64,000 nucleotides of DNA, taken from the NCBI RefSeq assembly GCF_024622505.1, contig NZ_JANKAS010000007.1:111776-175775 (forward strand), in the 5' to 3' direction. This document shows, piece by piece, positions 49,936-58,059 of this stretch (position 1 is its first letter; each line of letters starts with the position of its first letter). Position numbers and translations under genes: made by a program. Origin of the DNA: Irregularibacter muris (lineage in GTDB: Bacteria > Bacillota > Clostridia > Eubacteriales > Garciellaceae). Under the pieces are notes generated by a model, which did no database searches, was not told the DNA's origin, and saw only the letters and a list, made by a program, of their open reading frames with translations.

Positions 49936-49965
49936 ATTGTAAATTGAAACCAAATGGTTTACAAT
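49936..49965 (+). promoter_or_regulatory. Promoter with overlapping dyad operator of the HTH-nuclease cluster
   Basis: ATTGTAAA (49936-49943) and TTTACAAT (49958-49965) are perfect inverted arms 14 bases apart. The same stretch contains TTGTAA (49937-49942), 17 bases, TACAAT (49960-49965), a sigma-70-like promoter. The operator therefore covers both hexamers, as in autoregulated control genes. It stands 28 bases before the HTH gene. Confidence 0.75.
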
Positions 49966-49993
49966 GTTCCTATTGAGGTTTGGAGGAATTATA

Positions 49994-50218
49994 ATGAAAA
50001 CTTCGGACATGATACGACAGCTTTGTGAACAAATGAACATGAGCATTTCCGAATTGGCTAGGCAGTTAGGCCAGTCCCCACAGAACTTCGGGAAGAAGCT
50101 AAAGCGTGAGACTATTACATTAGAAGAACTTAAGGCCATAGCAGATGTGATGAATGTTAAGTTTGAGCAGACTTTCATTCTGCCCGATGGCAATGAAATA
50201 AAGACAGGAAATGAGTAA
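49994..50218 (+). CDS. Small helix-turn-helix regulator
   Basis: A 74-residue Xre-type regulator: MIRQLCEQMNMSISELARQL forms helices 1-2, SPQNFGKKLKRE the recognition helix, and ELKAIADVMNVKFEQTFIL the last helices. It is short, without a sensor domain, as in controllers of restriction or toxin systems. The dyad operator overlapping its promoter suggests that it represses its own cluster. ATG 49994 follows TGGAGGAA. The next gene starts 15 bases later. Confidence 0.85.
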   Translation: MKTSDMIRQLCEQMNMSISELARQLGQSPQNFGKKLKRETITLEELKAIADVMNVKFEQTFILPDGNEIKTGNE

Positions 50219-50233
50219 AGGAGGCGGCCTAAC

Positions 50234-50917
50234 ATGATGATTAGCCCGGAAGGATACTATGAAGAGCATCTTAAAGGAAAAAATAAAGAACAGATTATGA
50301 CCGTTATACGTGGGCTTAAGCAAGAAATAGGTCGTCTTAAAAATACAATGGAAAGCCCTGACTATGGCGTAAAACCTAATATGCATCCGAGTGAAGATAC
50401 GCGCCTTCACTGGACTCGTGAATATTTGGAAAGAGCCAAGCAAGCCTTTGCTGAAGCTGGTGGAACTTATACCTTATCAAAGTCAGAAGAAAAGGTTGCT
50501 GACTTTGATGCAAATATGGATGCCATCTGCAAGATTACCTTTAGCATTGGCGGTTTCTTTGGTGGCTACCGTAGCTATGTTGTAGAGCTATCAGATAGAT
50601 TGAAAGCCTATACAAAATTATGGGAGGATGAAGAATCACTCTCATTGTTGGATAGTGATAACGAGGAGCCATTTACAAAGGACACTTTTATAGCCGCACT
50701 TAGGGATCTTCACATCGGTGAATGGCTCAGACGATATTCAACTAAGCGTTTCGGATACACGGTGTGTGATGGTACACAGTGGGAGTTGGAATTTGAATAT
50801 AGCAATGGCCATAAACCGGTAAGATTTGATGGCGATAACTCATACCCGTATAACTTCGATAAGTTGCAGATGTTATTTGGTATTGATGTTACTGAGGAGG
50901 ACGACGAGGATGAGTAA
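50234..50917 (+). CDS. Unknown protein of the HTH-nuclease cluster
   Basis: The 227-residue protein has an N-terminal helical segment (KEQIMTVIRGLKQEIGRLK), a central part with FSIGGFFGGYRSYVVELSD near residue 99 and a C-terminal part ending in a YSNGHKPVRFDGDNSYPYNF pattern and an acidic tail (EEDDEDE). The late aromatic pattern (near residue 200) recurs in uncharacterised proteins near defence genes. I assign no function. It starts at the second of two Met codons or at 50234 after AAAGGAGG, and the DUF6508 gene overlaps its end by eight bases. Confidence 0.6.
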   Translation: MMISPEGYYEEHLKGKNKEQIMTVIRGLKQEIGRLKNTMESPDYGVKPNMHPSEDTRLHWTREYLERAKQAFAEAGGTYTLSKSEEKVADFDANMDAICKITFSIGGFFGGYRSYVVELSDRLKAYTKLWEDEESLSLLDSDNEEPFTKDTFIAALRDLHIGEWLRRYSTKRFGYTVCDGTQWELEFEYSNGHKPVRFDGDNSYPYNFDKLQMLFGIDVTEEDDEDE

Positions 50918-51320
50918 ATTCGATATTTTGACAAAATACATACCTATAATCCAGGCGGATGGCATCGGCGAATGGGTTGTTGATAAAGAAAACGATGGAA
51001 CACCGGAACATCCGATACAGATGCCTTTTGTAGATTATTCCGAAATGGTACATAACTTTATCGATGATGTTTATGCCTTTGAAGAAAGCAATAAAGATAT
51101 GGAGCTTACCCGTTATGGAGATATTCTCAAAGATAACGGACTTGAATGGGATTCAGAATCTATGGAAAATGCTGATGTTTCAAACTTGAACGCACAGTGT
51201 GTTCTTGCACTGATTATGGGTGCAGTAAGAGCTGAGCGTTTTTGCGATGGTGCATTATTAGATTTTTTCAAGAGTGGCTGCATATTGAAGTGGCTTGAAA
51301 GATTAAACAGTATTGAGTAA
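50910..51320 (+). CDS. DUF6508-type protein
   Basis: The 136-residue protein starts SKFDILTKYIPIIQADGIGEWVVDKENDG and has IQMPFVDYSEMVHNFIDDVYAF near residue 38, the pattern of DUF6508. It is a small soluble acidic protein with a helical C-terminus. ATG 50910 overlaps the previous gene, and GGAGGACGACGAGG is upstream; the longer frame to 50826 is rejected. It stays beside HTH and nuclease genes here, so a cofactor or immunity role is conceivable; no direct evidence. Confidence 0.65.
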   Translation: MSKFDILTKYIPIIQADGIGEWVVDKENDGTPEHPIQMPFVDYSEMVHNFIDDVYAFEESNKDMELTRYGDILKDNGLEWDSESMENADVSNLNAQCVLALIMGAVRAERFCDGALLDFFKSGCILKWLERLNSIE

Positions 51321-51333
51321 AGGAGGTTTGACT

Positions 51334-52941
51334 TTGGATATTAATAAAATGAAAGCTCTACCGTATGATGAGCTGCGTGCTTTATATAAGAACTTCCTAC
51401 ATAGCCAGAACATTTCGACAGCAACAATCAATACTGCTTATGTGGACACCTTCTACCTTTGGAGGAAAGGAAGCAAAGATCTATTCTGGAATGCGGTGAA
51501 CGCTACTGATTTTGAGACTGAAGCAAAGAGTGCATTGATAAAAGCTCTTTCTGAGAACTCGAACGGTAATGTCAATTCACTTGTTAGTGGTTACTTGTCT
51601 CATCTAAGAAGGTTCCGCTTGTTTCTATCGTCGGATGAAACCATTGTTCCGGTTGAATATAAACAAAAAACCACAGTAAAAGCAAACCCAACACAGACGA
51701 GCCGTGAAATAATAATTAATAAAATGTATGTTGGAGCATATTTGTCAGAGGGCGATAATATAGGTCATGAAATCATAAATCTCTATAAGGCAGATGATGG
51801 AAAAAACTATATTTATCTCAATTCACAAGGAACAATAGAATTATCTCATGGAGAAAATAGAATAACTGTTTTGTTGGTACGAAAATTTGCCTCGAAAACA
51901 TATAAAGTACTAGCCAAGGCAGAGGGTGTTACGATTCTCGATTTTGCCGACAGCAAACTCCCACGAGAAGAGAGATATAAAGGACAAGTTGCATTAGGAT
52001 TGACCTATGGCGGTATAAGTCTTGTAGATTTATTTAATGAAAACTCATATCACGGCAGTCTTCAAGAAGAAAAAAATGCTTATACTACCTTTTTTGCAGA
52101 TAAGGTTATCAAACCCAAAAATCAGATATATATTACAGACGATGCATCTGTAAGTGGTGACAACACTTTTTTCATCCGTACTAATAAAGGATTTGGCAAA
52201 CAAACATTAAGGGAATTCTACAACGAAAATGAAAAGCCGGATTCTTTCGCTGATTTGAATCAGATAATTGAGAACAGAGAGTTGTGGGAAGATGCTAATA
52301 CGACACAAGCGATTTCTGAATTGCCGGAACTTCAAAAAGATCCGTATTTCAATTTCCTAAAAATAATCAGGCAGGAAGACAATGAACTCGCTTTTTCAAA
52401 TATGTTTGCTTACTTTTTTGATATAAACAGAGAAGCTTTTTCTCGTTTTGCAAGAGAGGTTCTACATATAGATGTACAAACAGATTTTACTATTGAGAGA
52501 GAAAAGAGAAACATTGACCTACTTATTTCTGACAGAAATAATGCCGTTGTAATAGAAAATAAAATCAAATCGAGCATCAATGGTATTGATGACCGACATG
52601 ATATCTACAGTGACCAAGTACAGTCACAGCTAAAAAAATACTATCAATTTGTTACATCTGATGATGAGTATCGCAATAAAACAGCGAGCTGCTTTATTTT
52701 TTCACCTAATTACAATCGCATTGACCTAAGTAAGTTTTCGTGCGGTGAAAAATATACTATTGTTTATTACAGAGAAATCTATAATTTCTTTGTTGAAAAC
52801 AGAAGCCTGTATGATGGGGTGGTTTACTTTGATGATTTCATTAATGCAATGTATAAGCACACCAAGGACTACGATAATGATTTAGAGGAAGAAATGCAAA
52901 GAAGATTTCAAAATACTATTTGCAATGCGAAAAAGGGGTAA
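51334..52941 (+). CDS. PD-(D/E)XK nuclease with N-terminal helical domain
   Basis: The protein has about 535 residues from TTG 51334 (AAAGGAGG at 51318-51325). The N-terminal ~90 residues (PYDELRALYKNFLHSQNIS ... DTFYLWRKGSKDLFWNAV) form a helical, integrase-core-binding-like domain seen before different effector domains in Clostridia. A middle beta domain (VTILDFADSKLPREERYKG, near residue 205) follows, then a C-terminal PD-(D/E)XK core: Asp in NIDLLISD near residue 396, E-N-K (VVIENKIKS) near 409 and a QSQLKKYY helix near 433. A DNA-cutting effector is likely. It is the last gene of the four-gene cluster. Confidence 0.75.
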   Translation: MDINKMKALPYDELRALYKNFLHSQNISTATINTAYVDTFYLWRKGSKDLFWNAVNATDFETEAKSALIKALSENSNGNVNSLVSGYLSHLRRFRLFLSSDETIVPVEYKQKTTVKANPTQTSREIIINKMYVGAYLSEGDNIGHEIINLYKADDGKNYIYLNSQGTIELSHGENRITVLLVRKFASKTYKVLAKAEGVTILDFADSKLPREERYKGQVALGLTYGGISLVDLFNENSYHGSLQEEKNAYTTFFADKVIKPKNQIYITDDASVSGDNTFFIRTNKGFGKQTLREFYNENEKPDSFADLNQIIENRELWEDANTTQAISELPELQKDPYFNFLKIIRQEDNELAFSNMFAYFFDINREAFSRFAREVLHIDVQTDFTIEREKRNIDLLISDRNNAVVIENKIKSSINGIDDRHDIYSDQVQSQLKKYYQFVTSDDEYRNKTASCFIFSPNYNRIDLSKFSCGEKYTIVYYREIYNFFVENRSLYDGVVYFDDFINAMYKHTKDYDNDLEEEMQRRFQNTICNAKKG

Positions 52942-52987
52942 TGCAGATTTATTTATGATAAGGATTAGTTAAATATTATTGGACATA

Positions 52988-53029
52988 TTGACAAAACTTG
53001 ATTTGACACATACAATATATCATATCAAG
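52988..53029 (+). promoter_or_regulatory. ars operon promoter and ArsR operator
   Basis: TTGACA (52988-52993), 17 bases, TACAAT (53011-53016). An inverted repeat CTTGAT (52997-53002) / ATCAAG (53024-53029) covers spacer and -10, where an ArsR dimer would block RNA polymerase. The ATCAAG arm fits operators of this regulator family. Confidence 0.8.
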
Positions 53030-53053
53030 TATTTTCGATGTGAGGTGAAAACA

Positions 53054-53362
53054 ATGGAAGCTACATATGAGGAACAGGCAAATGTATTCAAAGCCTTCTG
53101 TGATGAAAAACGCTTACGGATACTTGAATTACTTCGAAGCGGTGAAAAATGCGCATGTATTTTGGTAGAGCAGTTAGATATGGCACAATCTACGTTATCA
53201 TATCATATGAAGATTCTATGTGAATCAGGCATTGTTGATAGCAGGCAGGATGGAAAATGGACACATTATAAGATTAGCGAAAAAGGGAGTCGTACTGCAC
53301 TAGAACTCCTTAAAACATTAACAGCCCAAGATACTACTACTGAAACAAATGACTGTTGTTAG
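53054..53362 (+). CDS. arsR: ArsR-family metalloid-responsive repressor
   Basis: A 102-residue winged-helix regulator. Cys33-Ala-Cys35 (EKCACILVEQL) in helix 3 corresponds to the CxC arsenite site of classical ArsR. The recognition helix reads QSTLSYHMKILCESG, and the wing contains GKWTHYKI. A C-terminal Cys-Cys pair (residues 101-102) is extra. Binding of As(III) releases the operator. ATG 53054 follows TGAGGTGA. A hairpin terminator follows the gene and may lower readthrough into the transport genes. Confidence 0.92.
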   Translation: MEATYEEQANVFKAFCDEKRLRILELLRSGEKCACILVEQLDMAQSTLSYHMKILCESGIVDSRQDGKWTHYKISEKGSRTALELLKTLTAQDTTTETNDCC

Positions 53363-53368
53363 ATTAAG

Positions 53369-53390
53369 GCCATCTGGGAGATGGCTTTTT
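53369..53390 (+). terminator. Terminator between arsR and the permease gene
   Basis: GCCATCT (53369-53375) and AGATGGC (53379-53385) with a three-base loop, followed by TTTTT. It lies seven bases after arsR and probably makes the downstream genes less expressed than arsR. Confidence 0.85.
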
Positions 53391-53449
53391 ATGACAAGAA
53401 TACATCGAAAAATCTTGATATGTTTAAATAAAAGTGAGGTGTATGGCAA

Positions 53450-54463
53450 ATGCAAGTAATAAAAGCAATCTGGGACTTCTTCCAGAATCAGATACTGGGG
53501 ATGAAATGGCTAAACGAATTAATCGGCAGTGGACTTAATGCATTAGGCCTTGATGCAACTAATCGTTGGATTGGAAGCATTCAGTTTTTTGTTTATGACG
53601 TTATCAAAATTACTCTACTCTTGTGTTTTCTGATTTTTATAATCAGCTATATCCAAAGTTATTTTCCACCTGAGCGCAGTAAAAAGATATTAGGTCGTTT
53701 TCATGGTATCGGAGCGAATGTGGCAGCTGCCTTGCTAGGAACGGTAACACCATTCTGTTCCTGTTCATCAATACCGCTCTTTATAGGTTTTACATCTGCA
53801 GGTCTACCTTTGGGAGTAACCTTTTCATTTCTTATTTCTTCTCCTATGGTGGATCTTGGTTCTCTTGTTTTATTGATGAGTATTTTTGGTGCAAAAGTCG
53901 CTGTTATCTATGTTGTGGTAGGTCTTATCATAGCTGTCATTGGCGGTACACTTATTGAAAAGCTTCACATGGAAAAGCATGTTGAAAGCTTTATCCTTAC
54001 TGCTGGTAGCGTAGATATAGAATCCCCCGATTTAACAAGAAAAGACCGGCTCATTTATGCCAAAGAGCAAATGCTCTCAACCTTTAAAAAGGTATTACCG
54101 TATATCTTAATAGGAGTTGGTATCGGCGCAATCATTCATAACTGGATTCCTGAAGGATGGGTGTCAACTGCACTTGGAAGCAATAATCCCTTTGGGGTAA
54201 TATTAGCGACATTAATCGGTGTTCCGATGTATGCTGATATTTTCGGTACTATTCCCATTGCAGAAGCTTTATTTGCTAAAGGTGCACAACTTGGAGTTAT
54301 ACTTTCATTTATGATGGCTGTAACCACACTCTCGTTGCCCTCTATGATTATGTTGCGTAAAGCAGTTAAGCCCAAGCTTCTGGCGCTTTTCATTGCAATT
54401 TGTACAATCGGAATCATAATTGTCGGTTATTTATTCAATGCTTTTCAGGCGTTGATAGTTTAG
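53450..54463 (+). CDS. DUF318/ArsP-like permease
   Basis: The 337-residue membrane protein has about eight hydrophobic segments. The family signature near residue 100, a TPFCSCSSIPLFIGF stretch with a Cys-Ser-Cys-Ser core, is followed by GLPLGVTFSFLISSPMVD, and a second such half occurs near residue 255 (GVPMYADIFGTIPIAEAL). Permeases of this type (PF03773) export organo-arsenicals or other thiol-reactive compounds. ATG 53450 follows AGTGAGGTG. It lies 13 bases upstream of the ferredoxin-like gene, so they are cotranscribed. Confidence 0.85.
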   Translation: MQVIKAIWDFFQNQILGMKWLNELIGSGLNALGLDATNRWIGSIQFFVYDVIKITLLLCFLIFIISYIQSYFPPERSKKILGRFHGIGANVAAALLGTVTPFCSCSSIPLFIGFTSAGLPLGVTFSFLISSPMVDLGSLVLLMSIFGAKVAVIYVVVGLIIAVIGGTLIEKLHMEKHVESFILTAGSVDIESPDLTRKDRLIYAKEQMLSTFKKVLPYILIGVGIGAIIHNWIPEGWVSTALGSNNPFGVILATLIGVPMYADIFGTIPIAEALFAKGAQLGVILSFMMAVTTLSLPSMIMLRKAVKPKLLALFIAICTIGIIIVGYLFNAFQALIV

Positions 54464-54476
54464 GAGGAAAAAAGGT

Positions 54477-55241
54477 ATGGCAAAGAAATGGTATCCTGTT
54501 ATCGATTATTTGACGTGTGTGGAATGCGGCACCTGTGTAGCAAAGTGTCCCCACGGTGTATATGACACAACAAAGGCCCCTTCACCTGTTGTAAAGAACC
54601 CCGAATTATGTGTCGATCATTGTCATGGCTGTGGTAACCGTTGCTCGGTCGGGGCGATTACCTATTTAGGGGAGGACACTGGCTGGACCCCACCAAACGG
54701 AGAGCAATTAGTTGAGGAATCCTGTTGCTCTTGCGGGTGTGAAACGGCATCCGAAAAGAAGATTGTTGTTGAGTATCTATATCTAGATCTAGAAACATGT
54801 GATCGTTGTATTGGAACGGACAATGTACTTGATGAGGTCATGATGACACTTACCCCCGCACTGAGCATTGCTGGCTTTGAAGTAGAGTATAACAAAATTG
54901 AGATGAAAACAGCAGAAATTGCAGGGCAATACAAGTTTCTTTCCTCGCCTACGATTCGTGTAAACGGTCATGACATCTGTCAATCTGTTGCAGAGAATAG
55001 CTGCGGTTGCTGTAGTGATATAAGCGGTACCGATGTAAACTGCAGGGTGTTTGAGTATAATGGAGAACCCTATGAGGTGCCCCCAAAAGAAATGCTTGCC
55101 GAAGCTATCTTAAACACAGTATTTGGGCAGATTGAAGCTGACTGTTCCTGCAGAGAGTATGAATTACCTGAAAATTTACAAGAATTCTATGCAGGAAAGA
55201 AAAACAAATCTAGTTGCTCTTGTGGAGGAAATTGTTGCTGA
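54477..55241 (+). CDS. Ferredoxin-DUF2703 fusion protein, Cys-rich
   Basis: The 254-residue protein begins with two 4Fe-4S motifs (CVECGTCVAKCP near residue 14 and CVDHCHGCGNRC near residue 45). A Cys-rich CCSCGC linker is followed by a DUF2703 domain (residues about 98-225; YLYLDLETCDRC, LDEVMMTLTPALSIAGFEVEYNKI, FLSSPTIRVNGHDIC). The end reads SCSCGGNCC. I count 25 cysteines, about one in ten. DUF2703 is thioredoxin-like. In an arsenic operon it may pass electrons or bind metalloid. The tail resembles the start of the next gene's product. ATG 54477 has TAGGAGGA. Confidence 0.8.
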   Translation: MAKKWYPVIDYLTCVECGTCVAKCPHGVYDTTKAPSPVVKNPELCVDHCHGCGNRCSVGAITYLGEDTGWTPPNGEQLVEESCCSCGCETASEKKIVVEYLYLDLETCDRCIGTDNVLDEVMMTLTPALSIAGFEVEYNKIEMKTAEIAGQYKFLSSPTIRVNGHDICQSVAENSCGCCSDISGTDVNCRVFEYNGEPYEVPPKEMLAEAILNTVFGQIEADCSCREYELPENLQEFYAGKKNKSSCSCGGNCC

Positions 55242-55295
55242 TTAATTATTAATATCTTGGATTCTAAAATTAATATTAAAAAGGAGAGATTTACT

Positions 55296-55649
55296 ATGGC
55301 ATTGTTTGGTAAGAAAAATAAAAAAGAGGAAACTACATCATGTTGCTGTGGCGGAAATTGTGATGCGGAAAGCATGGCAAAAGCAGAAACCGCTAAGTCC
55401 GAAGGTGCAGGAGTAAAGGTGTTGGGAAGCGGGTGTGCCAAGTGTAATCAACTTGAAGAGGCAACAAAAGCAGCCTTGGAACAACTTGGAATGGATACTA
55501 CTATTGATCATGTAACTGATTTTTCACAGATTGCAGCGTATGGAGTGATGACTACCCCTGCTCTTGTCATCGATGGAAAGGTGGTCTCCTATGGCAAAGT
55601 GCTTAAAACTGATGAGGTTGTAAAAATCCTCCAAAAAGTAAGGGGGTAA
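55296..55649 (+). CDS. Thioredoxin-like small disulfide protein with Cys-rich N-terminus
   Basis: The 117-residue protein has a Cys-rich N-terminus (SCCCGGNC near residue 15), then a thioredoxin-like fold starting VKVLGSGCAKC with an active-site CAKC near residue 48, a cis-Pro loop (MTTPALVIDG) and a final KILQKV helix. It matches the redox-active disulfide protein 2 group. It likely reduces or transfers arsenic thiols in the operon. The N-terminal cluster shares the C-GGNC pattern with the previous protein. ATG 55296 follows AAGGAGA. Confidence 0.85.
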   Translation: MALFGKKNKKEETTSCCCGGNCDAESMAKAETAKSEGAGVKVLGSGCAKCNQLEEATKAALEQLGMDTTIDHVTDFSQIAAYGVMTTPALVIDGKVVSYGKVLKTDEVVKILQKVRG

Positions 55650-55652
55650 ACT

Positions 55653-56705
55653 ATGGTGAAGGAAAAAGTTTCAGGTATAGGCTTTTTTGAGAGATATTTA
55701 ACAGTGTGGGTTATATTATGCATGATTGCAGGTGTGCTGATTGGTAAGTTTTTGCCTGGAATCCCTACCTTTTTAGGCCAATTTGAATATGCAGAAGTGT
55801 CTATTCCAATCGCTATTCTTATATGGCTTATGATTTACCCAATGATGCTAAAGGTTGATTTCCAAAGCATCAAAAATGTTGGTAGAAATCCTAAAGGACT
55901 TTTTGTCACATGGATAACTAACTGGTTGATAAAACCCTTTACCATGTTCGGTATTGCATGGCTATTTTTCTATGTGATATTTAAAGCGCTTATCCCAGCT
56001 GAACTGGCAAAGGATTATCTTGCAGGAGCAATACTTCTTGGAGCTGCTCCGTGTACAGCAATGGTATTTGTATGGAGTCATTTGACAAAAGGTAATCCAG
56101 CTTATACCGTCGTGCAAGTGGCAACAAATGATCTTATTATTCTCATAGCCTTCACGCCTATAGTTGCATTTCTTCTGGGTGTAGGCGGTGTAACCATACC
56201 GTGGGATACTCTTATTCTTTCCGTAGTATTGTTTGTTGTTATCCCACTGGCTGGTGGTGTAATCACCCGTAATTACATCACAAAAAAGCGGGGACTCGAT
56301 TACTTTGAAAAGAGTTTTATACCGAAGTTTGGGAATATCACCACCATAGGTTTATTACTGACTTTAGTAATAATCTTTTCATTCCAAGGTGATGTAATTC
56401 TGAATAATCCGTTGCACATTGTTTTAATCGCTATACCATTAATTATTCAGACCTTCCTTATCTTTTTCATCGCTTACCTGGCAAGCAAAGCTCTGAAGCT
56501 TCCGCATGATATAGCTGCGCCTGCTGGTATGATTGGTGCCTCCAACTTTTTTGAACTGGCAGTTGCTGTTGCGATTGCATTGTTCGGAACACAAAGCCCA
56601 GCTGCACTTGCTACCATTGTAGGGGTTCTTACAGAAGTACCTGTTATGTTGATACTTGTAAAGATAGCGAATAATACAAAACACTGGTTTCCAGTAAAAA
56701 GCTAA
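55653..56705 (+). CDS. acr3: Arsenite efflux permease Acr3
   Basis: The 350-residue ACR3-family transporter has ten hydrophobic segments and the recognisable sequence AILIWLMIYPMMLKVDF near residue 50, GAAPCTAMVFVWSHL near 130 (with the transport Cys) and GASNFFELAVAVAIALFG near 290. It extrudes arsenite from the cytoplasm, often with ArsC providing the substrate. It begins three bases after the thioredoxin-like gene (AAGGGGGTAAACT then ATG). Confidence 0.93.
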   Translation: MVKEKVSGIGFFERYLTVWVILCMIAGVLIGKFLPGIPTFLGQFEYAEVSIPIAILIWLMIYPMMLKVDFQSIKNVGRNPKGLFVTWITNWLIKPFTMFGIAWLFFYVIFKALIPAELAKDYLAGAILLGAAPCTAMVFVWSHLTKGNPAYTVVQVATNDLIILIAFTPIVAFLLGVGGVTIPWDTLILSVVLFVVIPLAGGVITRNYITKKRGLDYFEKSFIPKFGNITTIGLLLTLVIIFSFQGDVILNNPLHIVLIAIPLIIQTFLIFFIAYLASKALKLPHDIAAPAGMIGASNFFELAVAVAIALFGTQSPAALATIVGVLTEVPVMLILVKIANNTKHWFPVKS

Positions 56706-56721
56706 AGAGGAGGTATGGCCA

Positions 56722-57123
56722 ATGAGTAATAAACCTAAGGTCGCATTTATATGTGTCCATAATTCATGCCGAAGCCAAATGGCTGAGGCACTTGGTAAGC
56801 ATTTTGCAGGAGATATATTTGAAAGTTATTCTGCCGGTACTGAAACCAAACCGCAAATCAATCAAGATGCAGTACGCATAATGAAAGAGCTTTATGGTAT
56901 AGATATGGAGACAACTCAGCATTCAAAGTTGCTTGATGAAATACCTCCAGTAGATATCGTTATTACAATGGGGTGCAATGTGGAATGCCCTTACCTTCCA
57001 TGTAAACACAGGGAAGATTGGGGACTGGATGATCCTACAGGTAAGAGTGATGAGGAATTTAAAAAAGTAATCTCAACAATAGAAGCAAAAATAAAAGAGC
57101 TTAAAGGCAGACTAAAGTCGTAA
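56722..57123 (+). CDS. arsC: Arsenate reductase, low-molecular-weight phosphatase type
   Basis: The 133-residue protein has the phosphatase-like loop CVHNSCR (Cys11 to Arg17), AGTETKPQINQDAV near residue 40, MGCNVECPYLPCKHREDWGL near residue 83 with the Cys pair of the intramolecular redox cascade, and DDPTGKS with the general acid region near 103. This is the thioredoxin-coupled ArsC class, whose natural reductant may be the thioredoxin-like protein two genes upstream. ATG 56722 has GAGGAGG. It is the last gene of the operon. Confidence 0.93.
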   Translation: MSNKPKVAFICVHNSCRSQMAEALGKHFAGDIFESYSAGTETKPQINQDAVRIMKELYGIDMETTQHSKLLDEIPPVDIVITMGCNVECPYLPCKHREDWGLDDPTGKSDEEFKKVISTIEAKIKELKGRLKS

Positions 57124-57127
57124 TAAT

Positions 57128-57164
57128 TATAACGCCAATTACAAATCTAGTAGTTGGCGTTATA
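57128..57164 (+). terminator. Perfect inverted repeat after arsC, likely terminator
   Basis: TATAACGCCAA (57128-57138) and TTGGCGTTATA (57154-57164) pair over 11 bases with a 15-base loop. There is no T run, so termination may be weak; the hairpin may also protect the 3' end of the ars transcript. Confidence 0.6.
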
Positions 57165-57174
57165 GCATTATCAA

Positions 57175-57260
57175 TGTTGATATGTTCCCACGAACAGTAA
57201 AACTGTTGATATGTTCCCACATACCTCGAAAACGCTAAAAATCGGTTGACCTGTTTCCAC
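57175..57260. repeat. Three direct repeats TGTTGATATGTTCCCAC, likely IS21-family end remnant
   Basis: Copies at 57175-57191 and 57204-57220 are identical, and a third diverged copy (GGTTGACCTGTTTCCAC) is at 57244-57260. Multiple short terminal repeats starting TG are the sign of IS21-family ends. No istA/istB frame remains in the window. It marks a junction where composition becomes more AT-rich to the right. Confidence 0.55.
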
Positions 57261-57405
57261 AGACGTATGGTACAAAAATTTGACTTAAGACATTAGTTGG
57301 AGTGTCTCCAGCCACGTTGAGAGTATAATTCTGATGACGTATTGTGGTTGAAAGGAGAAAAAGTAGGGTTCGACCACAACATATAGTGGTTTTAGGATGG
57401 AATTT

Positions 57406-57446
57406 GGGTCAAAAATCGGCTAAAAAACACCGATTTTGACCCTTTT
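57406..57446 (+). terminator. Hairpin GGGTC...GACCC with T run
   Basis: GGGTCAAAAATCGG (57406-57419) pairs with CCGATTTTGACCC (57430-57442) with one unpaired A, followed by TTTT. It ends transcription entering from the left, well before the GNAT gene. The rest of 57124-57615 holds the repeats and no gene that I can support. Confidence 0.6.
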
Positions 57447-57615
57447 AAATAGGACATTTGACAGATGACATTGGATAATTGGAGATATAGGAAGAGTAAA
57501 TGGTTAAATTTGGTTGATATTATGGTAGGTGAATTATATACTATAGATGAACATAGGTAAAATATTGTGTATGTAAAAAGAAAAAGCAAACAACAAGTTG
57601 TGTAGGAGGAGAAGC

Positions 57616-58059
57616 ATGGAAGAATTAGTTTTATCAAAAATTAAAAAACATATGATTAATGATTGTGTGGATTTATATATTGAAACATTCACTAAAGAAC
57701 CATGGAATGATATTTACGAATCAAGAAAACAAGTAGTGGAGTTTTTTAATAATCATTTTAACAATAACTACTTTGTAGGTTATGCAGCTTTGTTAGATGA
57801 TAAGGTAGTAGCCTTGAGTATTGGTATGAAAAAACCATGGATAGAAGGCTTTGAATATTATATAGATGAATTTTGCGTTAGTTATGAAATGCAGGGTAGA
57901 GCTATTGGCAGCTGGTTTATAAAGGCAATAGAAGAAGATATTAAAGAGCAAGGAATGAATGCAATGATATTAAATACAGAAAAAAATTATCCATCACAGA
58001 AGTTCTATGAAAAAAACGGATTTAAAACACTTAGTGATTTGATAATTCTTGTTAAATAG
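57616..58059 (+). CDS. GNAT-family N-acetyltransferase
   Basis: The 147-residue protein has the GNAT fold: an acidic N-terminal helix, the FVGYAALLDDKVVALSIG strands, a YIDEFCVSYEMQGRAIGSWFI core (Q/R-x-x-G/A acetyl-CoA loop is QGRAIG) and SQKFYEKNGFKTL as the last motif. Such enzymes often acetylate antibiotics or small amines; the substrate is not readable. Codon use is A/T-rich compared with the prophage. ATG 57616 follows TAGGAGGA. It stands alone and next to resistance genes. Confidence 0.82.
   Translation: MEELVLSKIKKHMINDCVDLYIETFTKEPWNDIYESRKQVVEFFNNHFNNNYFVGYAALLDDKVVALSIGMKKPWIEGFEYYIDEFCVSYEMQGRAIGSWFIKAIEEDIKEQGMNAMILNTEKNYPSQKFYEKNGFKTLSDLIILVK

Noticed and set aside
10436..49990. 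attL/attR pair for the prophage
   Set aside because: Serine recombinase cores are only a few bases long; no convincing direct repeat pair flanking the prophage was seen by eye. The borders remain unknown.
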